From positions 51,333,581 through 51,397,580 of the forward strand of contig NC_087066.1 in the NCBI RefSeq assembly GCF_963678635.1: DNA of 64,000 nucleotides, in the 5' to 3' direction. The notes below the pieces were generated by a model. The model searched no databases. It was not told where the DNA came from and worked only from the letters and a program-made list of their open reading frames with translations. This stretch comes from Symsagittifera roscoffensis (taxonomy: Eukaryota; Xenacoelomorpha; Acoela; Convolutidae). A program made the position numbers and the translations under genes. This document shows, in pieces, positions 24,797 through 33,829 of the stretch (its first letter is position 1; each line of letters begins with the position of its first letter).

Positions 24797-24879
24797 GAGG
24801 AGAAGAGCATTTTTTTATTTCGTATGATACACCAACTTTTATGCCAAACTCAATTTTAGCGAAATGTATGAAAATTGTA

Positions 24880-25422
24880 AGGCTCACAATTGTTTCTCAG
24901 AAGTGAACAGAGAGGACAGGGGTGGATTCAAGGATACCCCACGGTAGAAAAAACTTAGTTTTTGAGCAGTTACAAACAGTACTATCCAAAAGAATCAGAG
25001 GTGGATTTAAGAGGGGGGGGGGGGGGGCGGACGCCCTCCTCTCTGGGATTTGACCCCTTTCCGACCCAAAGGGTCCCTCCTTTGCACTATTTTAAGATAT
25101 TAATTTTTTGGTGACGGACTCTAAAAACTTTGTAAGGCGCCTTTGGCGCCAATATATACTAGTTTTGAGGTGAGAGCGCGCCAAAATAACGTGATTTTTT
25201 GATAAGCATTTTCCAAAACGTGTGTAAAAACGCCACTTTTGGCCCGTTTTTTTTCAAGTTTTGACTGCAGCGCAGAGAAATTAGCCAAAACAGGGTGTTT
25301 TTAGTGCTTTGGAAGAGCTCGGGAAAACAATTTGCTCGACCTGAAAAAAAGGTCGACAAAAATTTTGAGTTTTTTGAAACTCCTCCTCCACGAGAAAATA
25401 CTAGATCCAACCCTGAGAGAGA
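24880..25422 (+). mobile_element. Family B element, copy 3
   Basis: Leader plus core (about 24996-25415), very close to copy 2. A G run follows the left end. Confidence 0.65.
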
Positions 25423-25484
25423 ATGATTGTTTTTAAATGACTGCCATTTCATATGACAGTTGCAGGAGTCGTTAATGATAATTA

Positions 25485-25966
25485 TTGTTCCGACTTTCGA
25501 TACGAAAGTAACGGAAAATTTGTGCTCGGGTGGGTTTTTTTTTCTTCGGCAAATTCCGGTTTTTTAACTGACCATAATTGAAGGAATTTTTTAATATCAT
25601 TCGAAAGGTAGGGTTGTTCTGAGCTCAAATTTGAAAAGATATTTCGCATATGATCACTTGGGACAATTAACGCGTGATATATTTCGCGCTATTAACGCGT
25701 AAGCGGAGAGTTAATCCGTGTTAGAAATCGTTCCAAATTGGTTGAAAGAAGCTTTTTTGCCAAAGTTGATTTGTTGCAAGGAGCAAAATTTTTTTTTGTT
25801 CTTTTTCTGGCGTGTGGGGGGATGATTTTCATTACAAAACTTCAAATTTCAGAAAAAAAATATTTTTCCTTTTTTCTGATTTCATTTAATTTTTTAAGGT
25901 TAATACAGCTCCATAAACCTTAAAAGGCAGTCGAAACATTCAGGGCTTCGCCCTGATACGAGCAGT
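25485..25966 (+). mobile_element. Family A element, copy 4
   Basis: A full copy with the 5' hairpin, the CGCGTGATATATTTCGCG block and the 3' hairpin followed by GATACGAGCAGT. Confidence 0.7.
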
Positions 25967-26019
25967 ACCCAGGGGATTTTCTGTGCATGATCTGAAATTC
26001 TTCATTTCTTACATAAGTT

Positions 26020-26290
26020 GATTCTCAGATTTGAAGGGGGAGCGAAGTGCGCGCCGAAAAAACGCGATTTTTTGGTGAATGTTTTCCAAAAAGTCCCTAA
26101 AAACGCTTTTTTGACCTGTTTTTTATTCAAAAATTGGCCTGCAGCGCAGAAAGTTTTGTCAAAATGGGGTCTTTATACTGATTTGCGAGAGCTCAGAAAA
26201 CCAAATTGGTCGACCTAAAAGAAAGGTCGACAAAATTTTTGAAACATTTTGTAAAATCGGTCGCTTGAGAAATTACTAGATCTGCCCCTG
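26020..26290 (+). mobile_element. Family B fragment, copy 4
   Basis: The right-hand part of a diverged family B member, ending CTAGATCTGCCCCTG, the best preserved right end in the cluster. Confidence 0.55.
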
Positions 26291-26469
26291 AATCTCCAAA
26301 CTCTAAAAATTCCAGATGAAATTGTTTAACAAATAGTACTATTTGTAAACGAAAAATTGCTAGTCTTTCCAATTATCTTCTATCGTATCTGGATATTGCA
26401 CAACTAGCGTTTTCCTTCCGAAACATTTTTAACAGTGAAAAATAAATAAGTATAAACGCGAAGAGTGAT

Positions 26470-26670
26470 CAGAGGTGGATATAGGTGAAGGAGTCTGTTT
26501 TTCCAAAAAAAACTGGCAAAATTTGGTCGAAATGGGGCTTTATAGTGATTTAGGAGAGCTCAGAAAATCAATTTACTCGACCTAAAGAAAAAGGCCGACA
26601 AAAAAAATATCGACAAAATTTTTGAAAATCCGCTTCCATACTCGACGAGAAAATCCTAAATCTGTCCCTA
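26470..26670 (+). mobile_element. Family B fragment, copy 5, internally deleted
   Basis: It begins CAGAGGTGGATATAGG and ends CTAAATCTGTCCCTA. Most of the centre is lost. Confidence 0.5.
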
Positions 26671-26705
26671 AGATTGATGATATGTTCTCGTAAGTCTTTC
26701 GATCT

Positions 26706-26876
26706 TTTTGTTCTTTATATGGCGTGTGGGGGGATAATTTTCATTAAAAATATTCAAATTTTAGAAAAAAAAAATTTCGTTTTGTTTTACTTCAATTAAT
26801 TTTTTAATGTTATTACAGCTCCATAAACCTTAAAAGGCAGTCAGAACATTCAGGGCTCTGCCCTGCTACGAGCAGT
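26706..26876 (+). mobile_element. Family A 3' fragment, copy 5
   Basis: Only the 3' third is present, from TGGCGTGTGGGGGGAT to the terminal hairpin and CTACGAGCAGT. Confidence 0.65.
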
Positions 26877-27280
26877 ATTGTTCTCCTTTATTTTTATCGC
26901 TCTTAACTGAAAGAAGACTAAATCCCCCACGACGTACCCCCCCCCCCAACCACGACGTACTCCCCCTCCCCCCACAGCTATAGGTAACTGTAGTACGGAT
27001 AAGAGTGGGGGCGGGGGAGTTGGTGTGGGATCCATAGGTAACTTTTTGTTGTTTTTAGTAAACTCGATTGAAAAAAGGAAAAAATGAAATTAAGCGAGAT
27101 AACAAAATAACTAACTTAAGCTTTACAAAATTATGAAAAATTATTGTTTGGCCTCAGGCGTCGGTCTGGTGACTGTGTTCAGTGACCCTAAGTGAGACAC
27201 TCTGAGCAGACTGCGGGTGACGTCATCGGGAACTGGACTGCGATTGGCTGACACAACAGTGAAGTGTATCAACGAAGTTT
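26877..27280 (+). repeat. Module C, copy 2
   Basis: Repeat of 23918-24346 with shorter C tracts. It contains the same TGACGTCA and ATTGGCTGACA (CCAAT-box complement) blocks. Confidence 0.85.
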
Positions 27281-27482
27281 GCCGGATATTGTCCCCCAGA
27301 TATCCAGGTTTTTTAGAAAATTTTTTTTTGAATTAACGCCCTCCTCAGTATTGTCCCCTTAGGATCAGATTAGGACCTTGCTGCTATCTGAAGAGTTGAG
27401 AAGATTTGCTGCAGAAAAATAAGAAACTGAGGCTGCAACTTCTAAAAAAAAATTTTTCTCAGTTTTTCTTCTCTGTTCGTAG
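27281..27482 (+). repeat. Module D, copy 3
   Basis: Third copy of the 200-bp block, in the same order after module C as at 24.3 kb. Confidence 0.85.
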
Positions 27483-27743
27483 ACTGCACGGCTTATTAGA
27501 TCTGCTTATTAGATCTGCTTTTTTCCCGAAAACTGTTTGTCATACAATTTTCGTAAATGACAAATTTTTAGTCGTACAATTTCCTTTTATGACATTTTAG
27601 TCATACAATTTCCATATATGGAAAAATGGTTATCATAGAGTTTTCATACAATTTTCTGTACGTATGGCATTGTATGGAATTGTATGACAAGAAGTTTTTC
27701 ATAAATGGAAATTGTATGATTAGAATGTTTGGTCAACCCGGGA
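27483..27743 (+). mobile_element. Family E element fragment, copy 2
   Basis: Near-identical to 24548-24796. It shares the TTATTAGATCTGC duplication, the CATACAATTTCCAT palindromes and the right end GGTCAACCCGGGA. Confidence 0.65.
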
Positions 27744-27754
27744 GAGGAGAGGAG

Positions 27755-28930
27755 CATAGGAGGCAAACTTGATTTTCAGATCCAAGTTATAAAAAAAGGC
27801 GCACAGACAATTCGGCTAAAGAGAATTCAGCCAATTTGACATTCAGACAATTCAGCCAAAAATATACAAACAATTCAGCCTGAGACAATTCAGGCAGTTT
27901 AACAAAATGCTAAATTCGAAAGAAAAAATATCGGAATTGGAGTTATTTCTCGGTTTAAGGTCGCCGGTGGGCGCGCTACGCGCGCGTCGCTGCTTTGCGG
28001 CGATAACCGGCTCTAAATTTCGTATATAGTCCTACCCTCTGTTGGCAAGCTCGCAACACGTTGGCGCGACTGCGGCGGTCACTATTATTGGCTGAATTGT
28101 CTCTGGCTGAATTGTCTGTATATTTTTGACTGAATTGTTTGAATTTCAAATCGGCTGAGTTGTCTTTGGCCGAATTGTCTGGACGCGATAAAAAAGATAG
28201 AGTAAAAGATGGTTATTTTTTTTAAGTAAATGATGGTTACGCGACGCTTAACATACTGTTAATTAATCGAAAAACACCCACATTTGCAGTATTTAGGCCT
28301 GAACTCTATCTTATTAAATACACAAATATGTCTTTAAATTGAATTAGCTCACAAATGAGACTTTCTTGAATCTGGTTTATTTACAGTTTAACGAATTAAA
28401 TTTCAATCTTAAGTTAATTGCGTCTAACGACCTTCTGGTATCAATTCAAACTTCAGCTTTGAGCTTTGTGAAAAATTATTTAAAGGACCGATTTTTCCTA
28501 AACTAAATTGGCTGATGTATCTCAATCAATGTGAGTAATGTCTAACGAAGCATCGGTGCCATACCACTGGTCCCACTTTTTAATTGACCAATTCTAAAAA
28601 CAGTTTGGAAACACTTAGTCTTAAAACAAAGGTCAGTAATATGCTAGTGCTATGTCCAGTTAATCGACTTTGCTTAAAATCAGATCACAAACCATAAGTA
28701 ACCTGAAATAAGAAGACTGCCCGTATCAGACAATTGTTGTGACTGCCTCCAGGGTTGATAGAAAAATTTAGTCATATAACTTTCAAATATGGAAAAATTT
28801 TAGTCATGCACTTTTCATGCAATTCCATTAGAACAGAAAATTGCATGAAAAGTCTGTGATTATTGATTTTTTTTGATATATGCAAACTGCATGACTAGCA
28901 TTTTCCCATAAACCAAAACAATGGATTTTT
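27755..28930 (+). repeat. Module U, copy 2, interrupted by a foldback element
   Basis: It aligns with 21518-22300 and beyond except for the insertion at 27797-28187. The flanks share AAGATAGAGTAAAAGATGG, CGACGCTTAACATACTG and GACTGCCCGTATCAG. That last block also resembles the reverse complement of the family A 3' end. Confidence 0.8.
27797..28187. mobile_element. Foldback/MITE insertion with 8-bp target duplication
   Basis: The 391-bp insertion is flanked by ATAAAAAA at 27789-27796 and 28188-28195. Its arms are inverted repeats of nearly 100 bp. The left arm starts AGGCGCACAGACAATTCGGC, and the right arm reads CGCGTCCAGACAATTCGGC on the other strand. Both arms contain repeated (A)GACAATTCAGCC words. 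The core includes GCGCGCTACGCGCGCG. The paralogous block at about 21.55 kb lacks the insertion. An 8-bp duplication suits a hAT-like transposase; no protein is encoded. Confidence 0.85.
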
Positions 28931-29796
28931 TTAAAGTTTTTTTTCTCAAAATATGGGGGTTGTGTTCAATGTGAACACAAATGCCAAAAATCATAATTTA
29001 CTCAAAACTAGAGTAAGCAAAGATTTGATCGTTTTGCATTTACGATGCATTGGAAGCGACCTGAGTTTTGTAATAGTTTTCTTATGAAAAGAGTATTTCA
29101 AGATAAAAATCTTTCAAAATTGAAATTTTAATCAATCAGGCATTTATCAAAGCATATCTTAGCTTCCATATAAAATAATTAGGCCTTTTAGGATATTTTA
29201 AAAGTTTGTTCAGCAAAAAGCAAAAATGTTTGTTCGATTACAAAGTTTGTTTTGCATTTGAAAAAAAAATGTTTTTTTTTGGGGACAACCTGAAGTTTTT
29301 TGTTGTCGCATTAACAATCCTCAGATGGGAACTGTATTTGAAGCTTTTTTCCAAAAAATGTTCAAAGTTCGTCGTGGCTCTCATTTATAATTTCGAAATT
29401 CATTTACATGACTGCTTTGTCCGCCATTTTCAGGTTCATTCTTCGTTTTTACGCAATTTTAATGAGGAAAAAAATTTATTAAAAAAAAGTTTATCAGACT
29501 TTTTTCTAGATGGAAAATGTATGACAAGTTTTTTTCCATACATTTGATGTATGGAATCGAATGAGAAACTTTTTTGGTTTAAGAAACTGTATAATAAGCA
29601 ATTTCGATATAAGGAGATTGAACTGAGACACAAACGAAAACGCTGAATGTAGATGACTCGCACAATCAATTTTCAGCCGGAGTAAATAGCCATTTACGGA
29701 TTGTTTTGTGCGCTATTTATAACAAAGTGGACAAAATCGCAATTATCAAAACACAAATTAAAAACCTTTATAAACAACGACATCAATAGCTTTCAG
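28931..29796. other. Non-coding stretch
   Basis: No gene is recognised. The 113-residue plus-strand frame at 29.2-29.5 kb is rich in Phe and Lys, as expected from T- and A-rich DNA. Further palindromic GTATG/CATAC words occur at 29.52-29.56 kb. Confidence 0.5.
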
Positions 29797-29886
29797 GTGA
29801 TAAAAATCCCGCCGAAATGGCTGGTTGAAGTTTGTCTGGAGACTAAAACCAGCCGAGCACAAAAATTTCATCAATCTCTTTGAAAA

Positions 29887-30122
29887 ATGGAACAACAACG
29901 CCTCTTGAATTTAACAAAAGAAGTGTCTAATTTTTCACAAGATCCGATTCCCGAACTGGTAAAAATATATATTGAAAAAACTATTCTCAGAACTCTTACT
30001 TCTGGGCGCTTAATTATATTTGTGCATATCCAGATTCTACATTCGAAACTTTAAAAAATGCTGTTTTAATTGGGCAGAGTTGGTACGAGTCGTCATCTCA
30101 CAAAACCAGCTCTTTCTTATAA
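29887..30122 (+). CDS. Candidate two-exon small gene (67 aa), unknown
   Basis: Exon 1 is 29887-29958 and exon 2 is 29991-30122, joined across a 32-nt GT-AG intron (GTAAAAATAT...CTATTCTCAG) in phase 0. The joined peptide starts MEQQRLLNLTKEVSNFSQDP; exon 2 begins NSYFWALNYICAYPDSTFET and runs to TAA. Its composition is far more protein-like than the flanks. The same frame is also open upstream, from a CAG acceptor at 29794-29796 through IPPKWLVEVCLETKTSRAQK, to a TGA at 29881-29883, just six bases before the ATG. This may be an eroded longer gene with one in-frame stop, or the ATG may be the true start. No family is recognised. Confidence 0.4.
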
Positions 30123-30441
30123 GATCTGTTTAGACTATTTGATGTGATTGACTTTTTAAATAATCGATTTCGTTTATATAATTAATTTAATCGATTTATT
30201 CGATTTCGTTAAATAATCGAATCATGATTTCGATTATATTGCTAAAATTCAGTCAGATCAAATGAATGATATCAGAGAAGTGTCCTGTTACGAATTTCAT
30301 CATGTAGACAGAAGAATTGATTAAAGTGTTCAATTATATCTCATCTGCAACATCACCAAAAAATCTCCCGAAGTCAGCGTTTGTCAAGACTGCGAAGTTT
30401 GCTTTTTGTTTTTTTTGAGAGATTTTCAAGATGTTTGTTTT

Positions 30442-31160
30442 TGGTGTAACACGAGGATCTCTACTTGGACCTCTTCTGTTTTCCATTTATCTTATCCTAC
30501 TCCGAGAAGTTCTAGCATGTACAGCATTTAAGTATCAGATATACGCGGATGACATGACAATCTGCAAGTCATAGAACAACTTAGATGTCGCTATAACCTG
30601 GCAGGTTGATGGCCTTGCCAATTGGCTTCCAACAATGGGTTTGGCACTAAGACTAAGCTAAGCCATGAGGAAAAAAAACTGTTTAAAGTGCTTACCTTGT
30701 ATAACAATTGCAATACACTAATTGAGCTTAAGGAGTTCTTGGTTTCAATCGGGATGATATTGGTCCAAAATCTTATAGTGAACTAGCAATTTTACGCTGT
30801 CTGTAACTCAAGCTACTTCAATGCGCCAATTATACAGTAAAAAATACTTAAACTTTGATAGTAGACACATGCCTGCGCAAAACTTCATTCTTACGAAATT
30901 AGACTTCTGCAATTGCATGCATGCGGGAATTCCAGATCATCTTCTGCAGAAGTGTCACAGCATATCGTTTTTCTTATATTTGGAGATAGTCGTAATTAGA
31001 ACGTATTAAAACAAAAAATTTCTCCAACTACGATTAGAGAAGCTTCAGTTTTCTGTTATCAAGGTTGTGGAACCAACTGCCAATTCGCATCAAAAACTGC
31101 CAAAGCTTAGAAAATTTCAATAAGCTACGGAAAACGTTAACGTTTGTAATTAATAAATTT
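30442..31160 (+). pseudogene. LINE reverse-transcriptase relic
   Basis: Conserved blocks of a non-LTR retrotransposon RT appear in order but in shifting frames. First is GVTRGSLLGPLLFSIYL (the GVPQGS-LGPLLF box), then YADDMT (catalytic YADD), then KLDFCNCMHAGIPDHLLQK (the thumb-side LDYCN-GLP-LL block), then WNQLPIRIKNCQSLENFNKL near the C-terminus. The order and spacing match CR1/Jockey-like LINEs. Stops and frameshifts break it, and the 5' portion (endonuclease, fingers) is missing. It is a dead fragment in the same region as an SGNH-like relic. Confidence 0.8.
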
Positions 31161-31406
31161 CACTACTTCAAATGTTTTCAATTTGTGAAGTGGCAATTTA
31201 TAGGACTACAGAGATCAAAAAACCCTCCGTAAAATAAAGTGCGAGGTCAACAAACGTGAAGACTTGTCATCGAACTCAAAACCTGTATACAAATGCGTGC
31301 ATGGATTATTTTTTGTGTATAGTTTTTTCTAGACAACACAAAAACCATATCATGCCCTGGAGTCCACATATCTACGCTTTGCAGCACTGAAATTGAACAT
31401 GATATT

Positions 31407-31788
31407 TTGAAACGAAAAATCAAACGAGTAGTAGCGATGGGATGGACAAATAATCTGTTTGACAAAACCGGAAAGAAATGTTGTCACCATTCGAAACACC
31501 GAGCAAATGAACTATCCGATGCAGATTTGTCAAGGTTTTGGGACCGGTGTAGCAATCATGAATCTCGCCAGCAGAGAAGGAGAGCATCAGAATATGAGGG
31601 AACTGAACAAACACTATAGAAGACTAGCAAGGCACCTGGGCGTTCAGTTTTTCAAAACAAAGAAACTCAGCTTCAGAAAACTTGTATCTGATGATGATTT
31701 GCATCCAGCGGCTCATGGCATACGCTATATTACTCGAAATTTCTGGGACGCAGAAATTGCGATCAAACACAAAAAAAACGGGTTTTAA
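31407..31788 (+). pseudogene. SGNH/GDSL-hydrolase-like relic
   Basis: Two overlapping frames together resemble the C-terminal half of an SGNH hydrolase. The first carries VVAMGWTNNLFD, similar to the GTN(D/N)L block. After a frameshift near 31.46-31.5 kb, the second carries an amphipathic helix (LNKHYRRLARHLGVQF) and then DDDLHPAAHGIRYI, matching the D-x-x-H catalytic block (DGLHP--GI). The N-terminal Ser block is not visible. SGNH domains occur in some CR1-like LINE ORF1 proteins and other transposon proteins, and a LINE relic lies 250 bp upstream, so a transposon origin is plausible. A decayed host esterase is the alternative. Confidence 0.5.
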
Positions 31789-32551
31789 TTTTTAATAAAA
31801 CCTTTGTTAATCCAAGCTAACATTAGAGCTGGGAGTTTGATTTTTAAATCGCCATAGAAAAATGCGACAGTCCAAGCTCACATTAGAGTTGGCAATTGGG
31901 AATAAACGGAATCAAGTACGATAAAAAAAAATTGCTCGGAAAAACAGACTTTCTTCAGAGTAGTGGAACTATTCATGCCGATCAATTTCCGGACAAAATA
32001 TTTGCAAAAAAACGTTTACGATAATCCAAACTCAATCTAAGCTAAATTTCAACCAGTTTACGACAATAAATTTTCTCATAAAAAAAATTCGGAACCTTTT
32101 TGAAAGTTGAGAAAATTTTCATAAATAAGACACGATGATGACCAATTAATTAAGAGTAAGACGAAACCAGATAGTGCCTGTGATAGCGTATAAACAGTGA
32201 ATCGGATCAAAAACTTATTTAACAAAAGGTACCCCGACACTTGTAGCAGTTCACTATCTAATTTCTAGGTTCTCGTAGATGGAGAGGTTGGAAATTGGGG
32301 CATCCATTGTGTAACTGTGAATTATAAAGTCCATATTTGTGGTCCACGCAGTCATGTCTGAATCATTTAGATACACTTTTAATTTCTTTTTTGGTGTGCG
32401 AAGTCGCAGTTGGTTGAACTATGGCCTTAATTTGAGTAAATGTCGAGTAATTTGATAACCAAAGAGCTCGCGATCTCATGTTAACTTTTTCATAGATCCA
32501 AATAAGCTTTTTTGTTAGTCTCAGCAAACTCTGCATTAATGCTTTGTTGTC
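31789..32551. other. Non-coding stretch
   Basis: No gene recognised. A word pair TCCAA(G)CT(A/C)ACATTAGAG(C/T)T occurs twice at about 31.81-31.89 kb. Confidence 0.5.
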
Positions 32552-33096
32552 ATCCCGGGTTGACCAAAATGTGCAACCATGCGTCGCACCATGCATGGTT
32601 CCATGGAAGCCATGGAAAATTGCCGACGTATTTTTATGTTAAAATAACACATTTTCCATGCATGACGCGACGTATGATTCCACTTTTTTTAAAGTATGGC
32701 GCCATTTATGGTGCGACGTATGGTTTGCATGGTAGAAAAATAATTAAACTTTATTAAAAGGATACTTTGCACTAGAGATACTTTTTCTCAGTCGTTTTTG
32801 TCAATTAACCTCTATTTTACGGTTTTCTAGAGAAAAAAAAATTGGTGAAAAATCTCTTCCATACGTAGCACCATATATGTTGCGACGTATGATTTGCATG
32901 GTGAAAATTTTTGATATTTTACCAACAGCTTGCATAACGATGAGAAACCGTTTTATTACTATTTTACTCCGTTAAAAAGCTATTTTGAGGGTTTTCGAAA
33001 CCAATGTATGGGCGAAGTATGATTAATCATTTTCCATGCAAATCATGCATGGATGTGCATGGTTGCGCATTATCTTCTATGGTGGGCAGCCCGGGA
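32552..33096. mobile_element. CCCGGG-ended inverted-repeat element (family E-like)
   Basis: The ends are TCCCGGGTTGACCAAAATG and, inverted, TCCCGGGCTGCCCACCAT. Inside are many copies of GCGACGTATG, CCATGCATGG and related palindromes such as TGCATGGTTGCG in both orientations. Flanks TTGTTGTC (32544-32551) and TTGTTCTC (33097-33104) agree at seven of eight positions, which suggests an 8-bp target duplication. No protein is encoded. It shares its end sequence with the fragments at 11.5, 12.4, 24.8 and 27.7 kb. Confidence 0.65.
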
Positions 33097-33829
33097 TTGT
33101 TCTCTAACAAAGCTTTTTTGCACTGTTGCATTAGCCGAGAGTCAACAAATACCTTTTAAATTGGTTTACCTTGTGAGCATAATTTGATTTTCTTAATCAA
33201 AAAACAGTTCTTTTGCTATTGTTCTTAAGAGCGATTCTGGAGTTACTAATTCTTGATTCTAATTGTTGACTTGCACAGTTGATTTTTCTAAAAAAATTAA
33301 CTCGCAAATTATTGAAAATGAAAAACTAATTGAGTTAAAAACATGTGTTCTCTTGAAAACTATCATGAAAATCTTTACACTGAGAAGTTCTGTATTTGCT
33401 TTTATCTTATCTAAATCTTACCAGCCAAAAGTCATACTTTAAAATGCTCCTCGTATAAATCTTCAGATACTGATGGTGATCCGGATTGCTTAAGCTCTCC
33501 TTATTCGTATTATTTTGATTCTCAACGATAAACTCTCTCTCTCTCTTGTATAGAGATCAATTTTGATCTTCTTTGACATGTTTATTCCAACATTGAGAAC
33601 AGACTTCACGCATGCTGTTTCGTAGAAGCATTGTTCGTTTTTGAATGTTTTTATTTATAAATTCGAAAATTAGTTAGCTCAAAAACTGGAGGTCTTCGAT
33701 ACTTTGAGAGATTTATGACCAAGCTTTTATGTGAACGTTTGGTTGTACAACACATGTCAGCTTCTCAAAGCTTTTTAAAGCAAAGCTGGGTTTAAAAAAT
33801 ATAGTTGATACCTGACTGAAATTACAATT
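33097..33829. other. Upstream region of the galactosyltransferase gene
   Basis: No gene is recognised. A (CT)n-like CTCTCTCTCTCTT tract lies near 33.54 kb. An AATATAG about 25 bp upstream of the ATG is too common a word here to call a TATA box. Confidence 0.5.

Noticed and set aside
23163-25452. Minus-strand frames of 97 and 179 residues repeated in the 20-26 kb cluster
   Set aside because: They lie across family B repeats, read through element ends, and are not kept open in the other copies.
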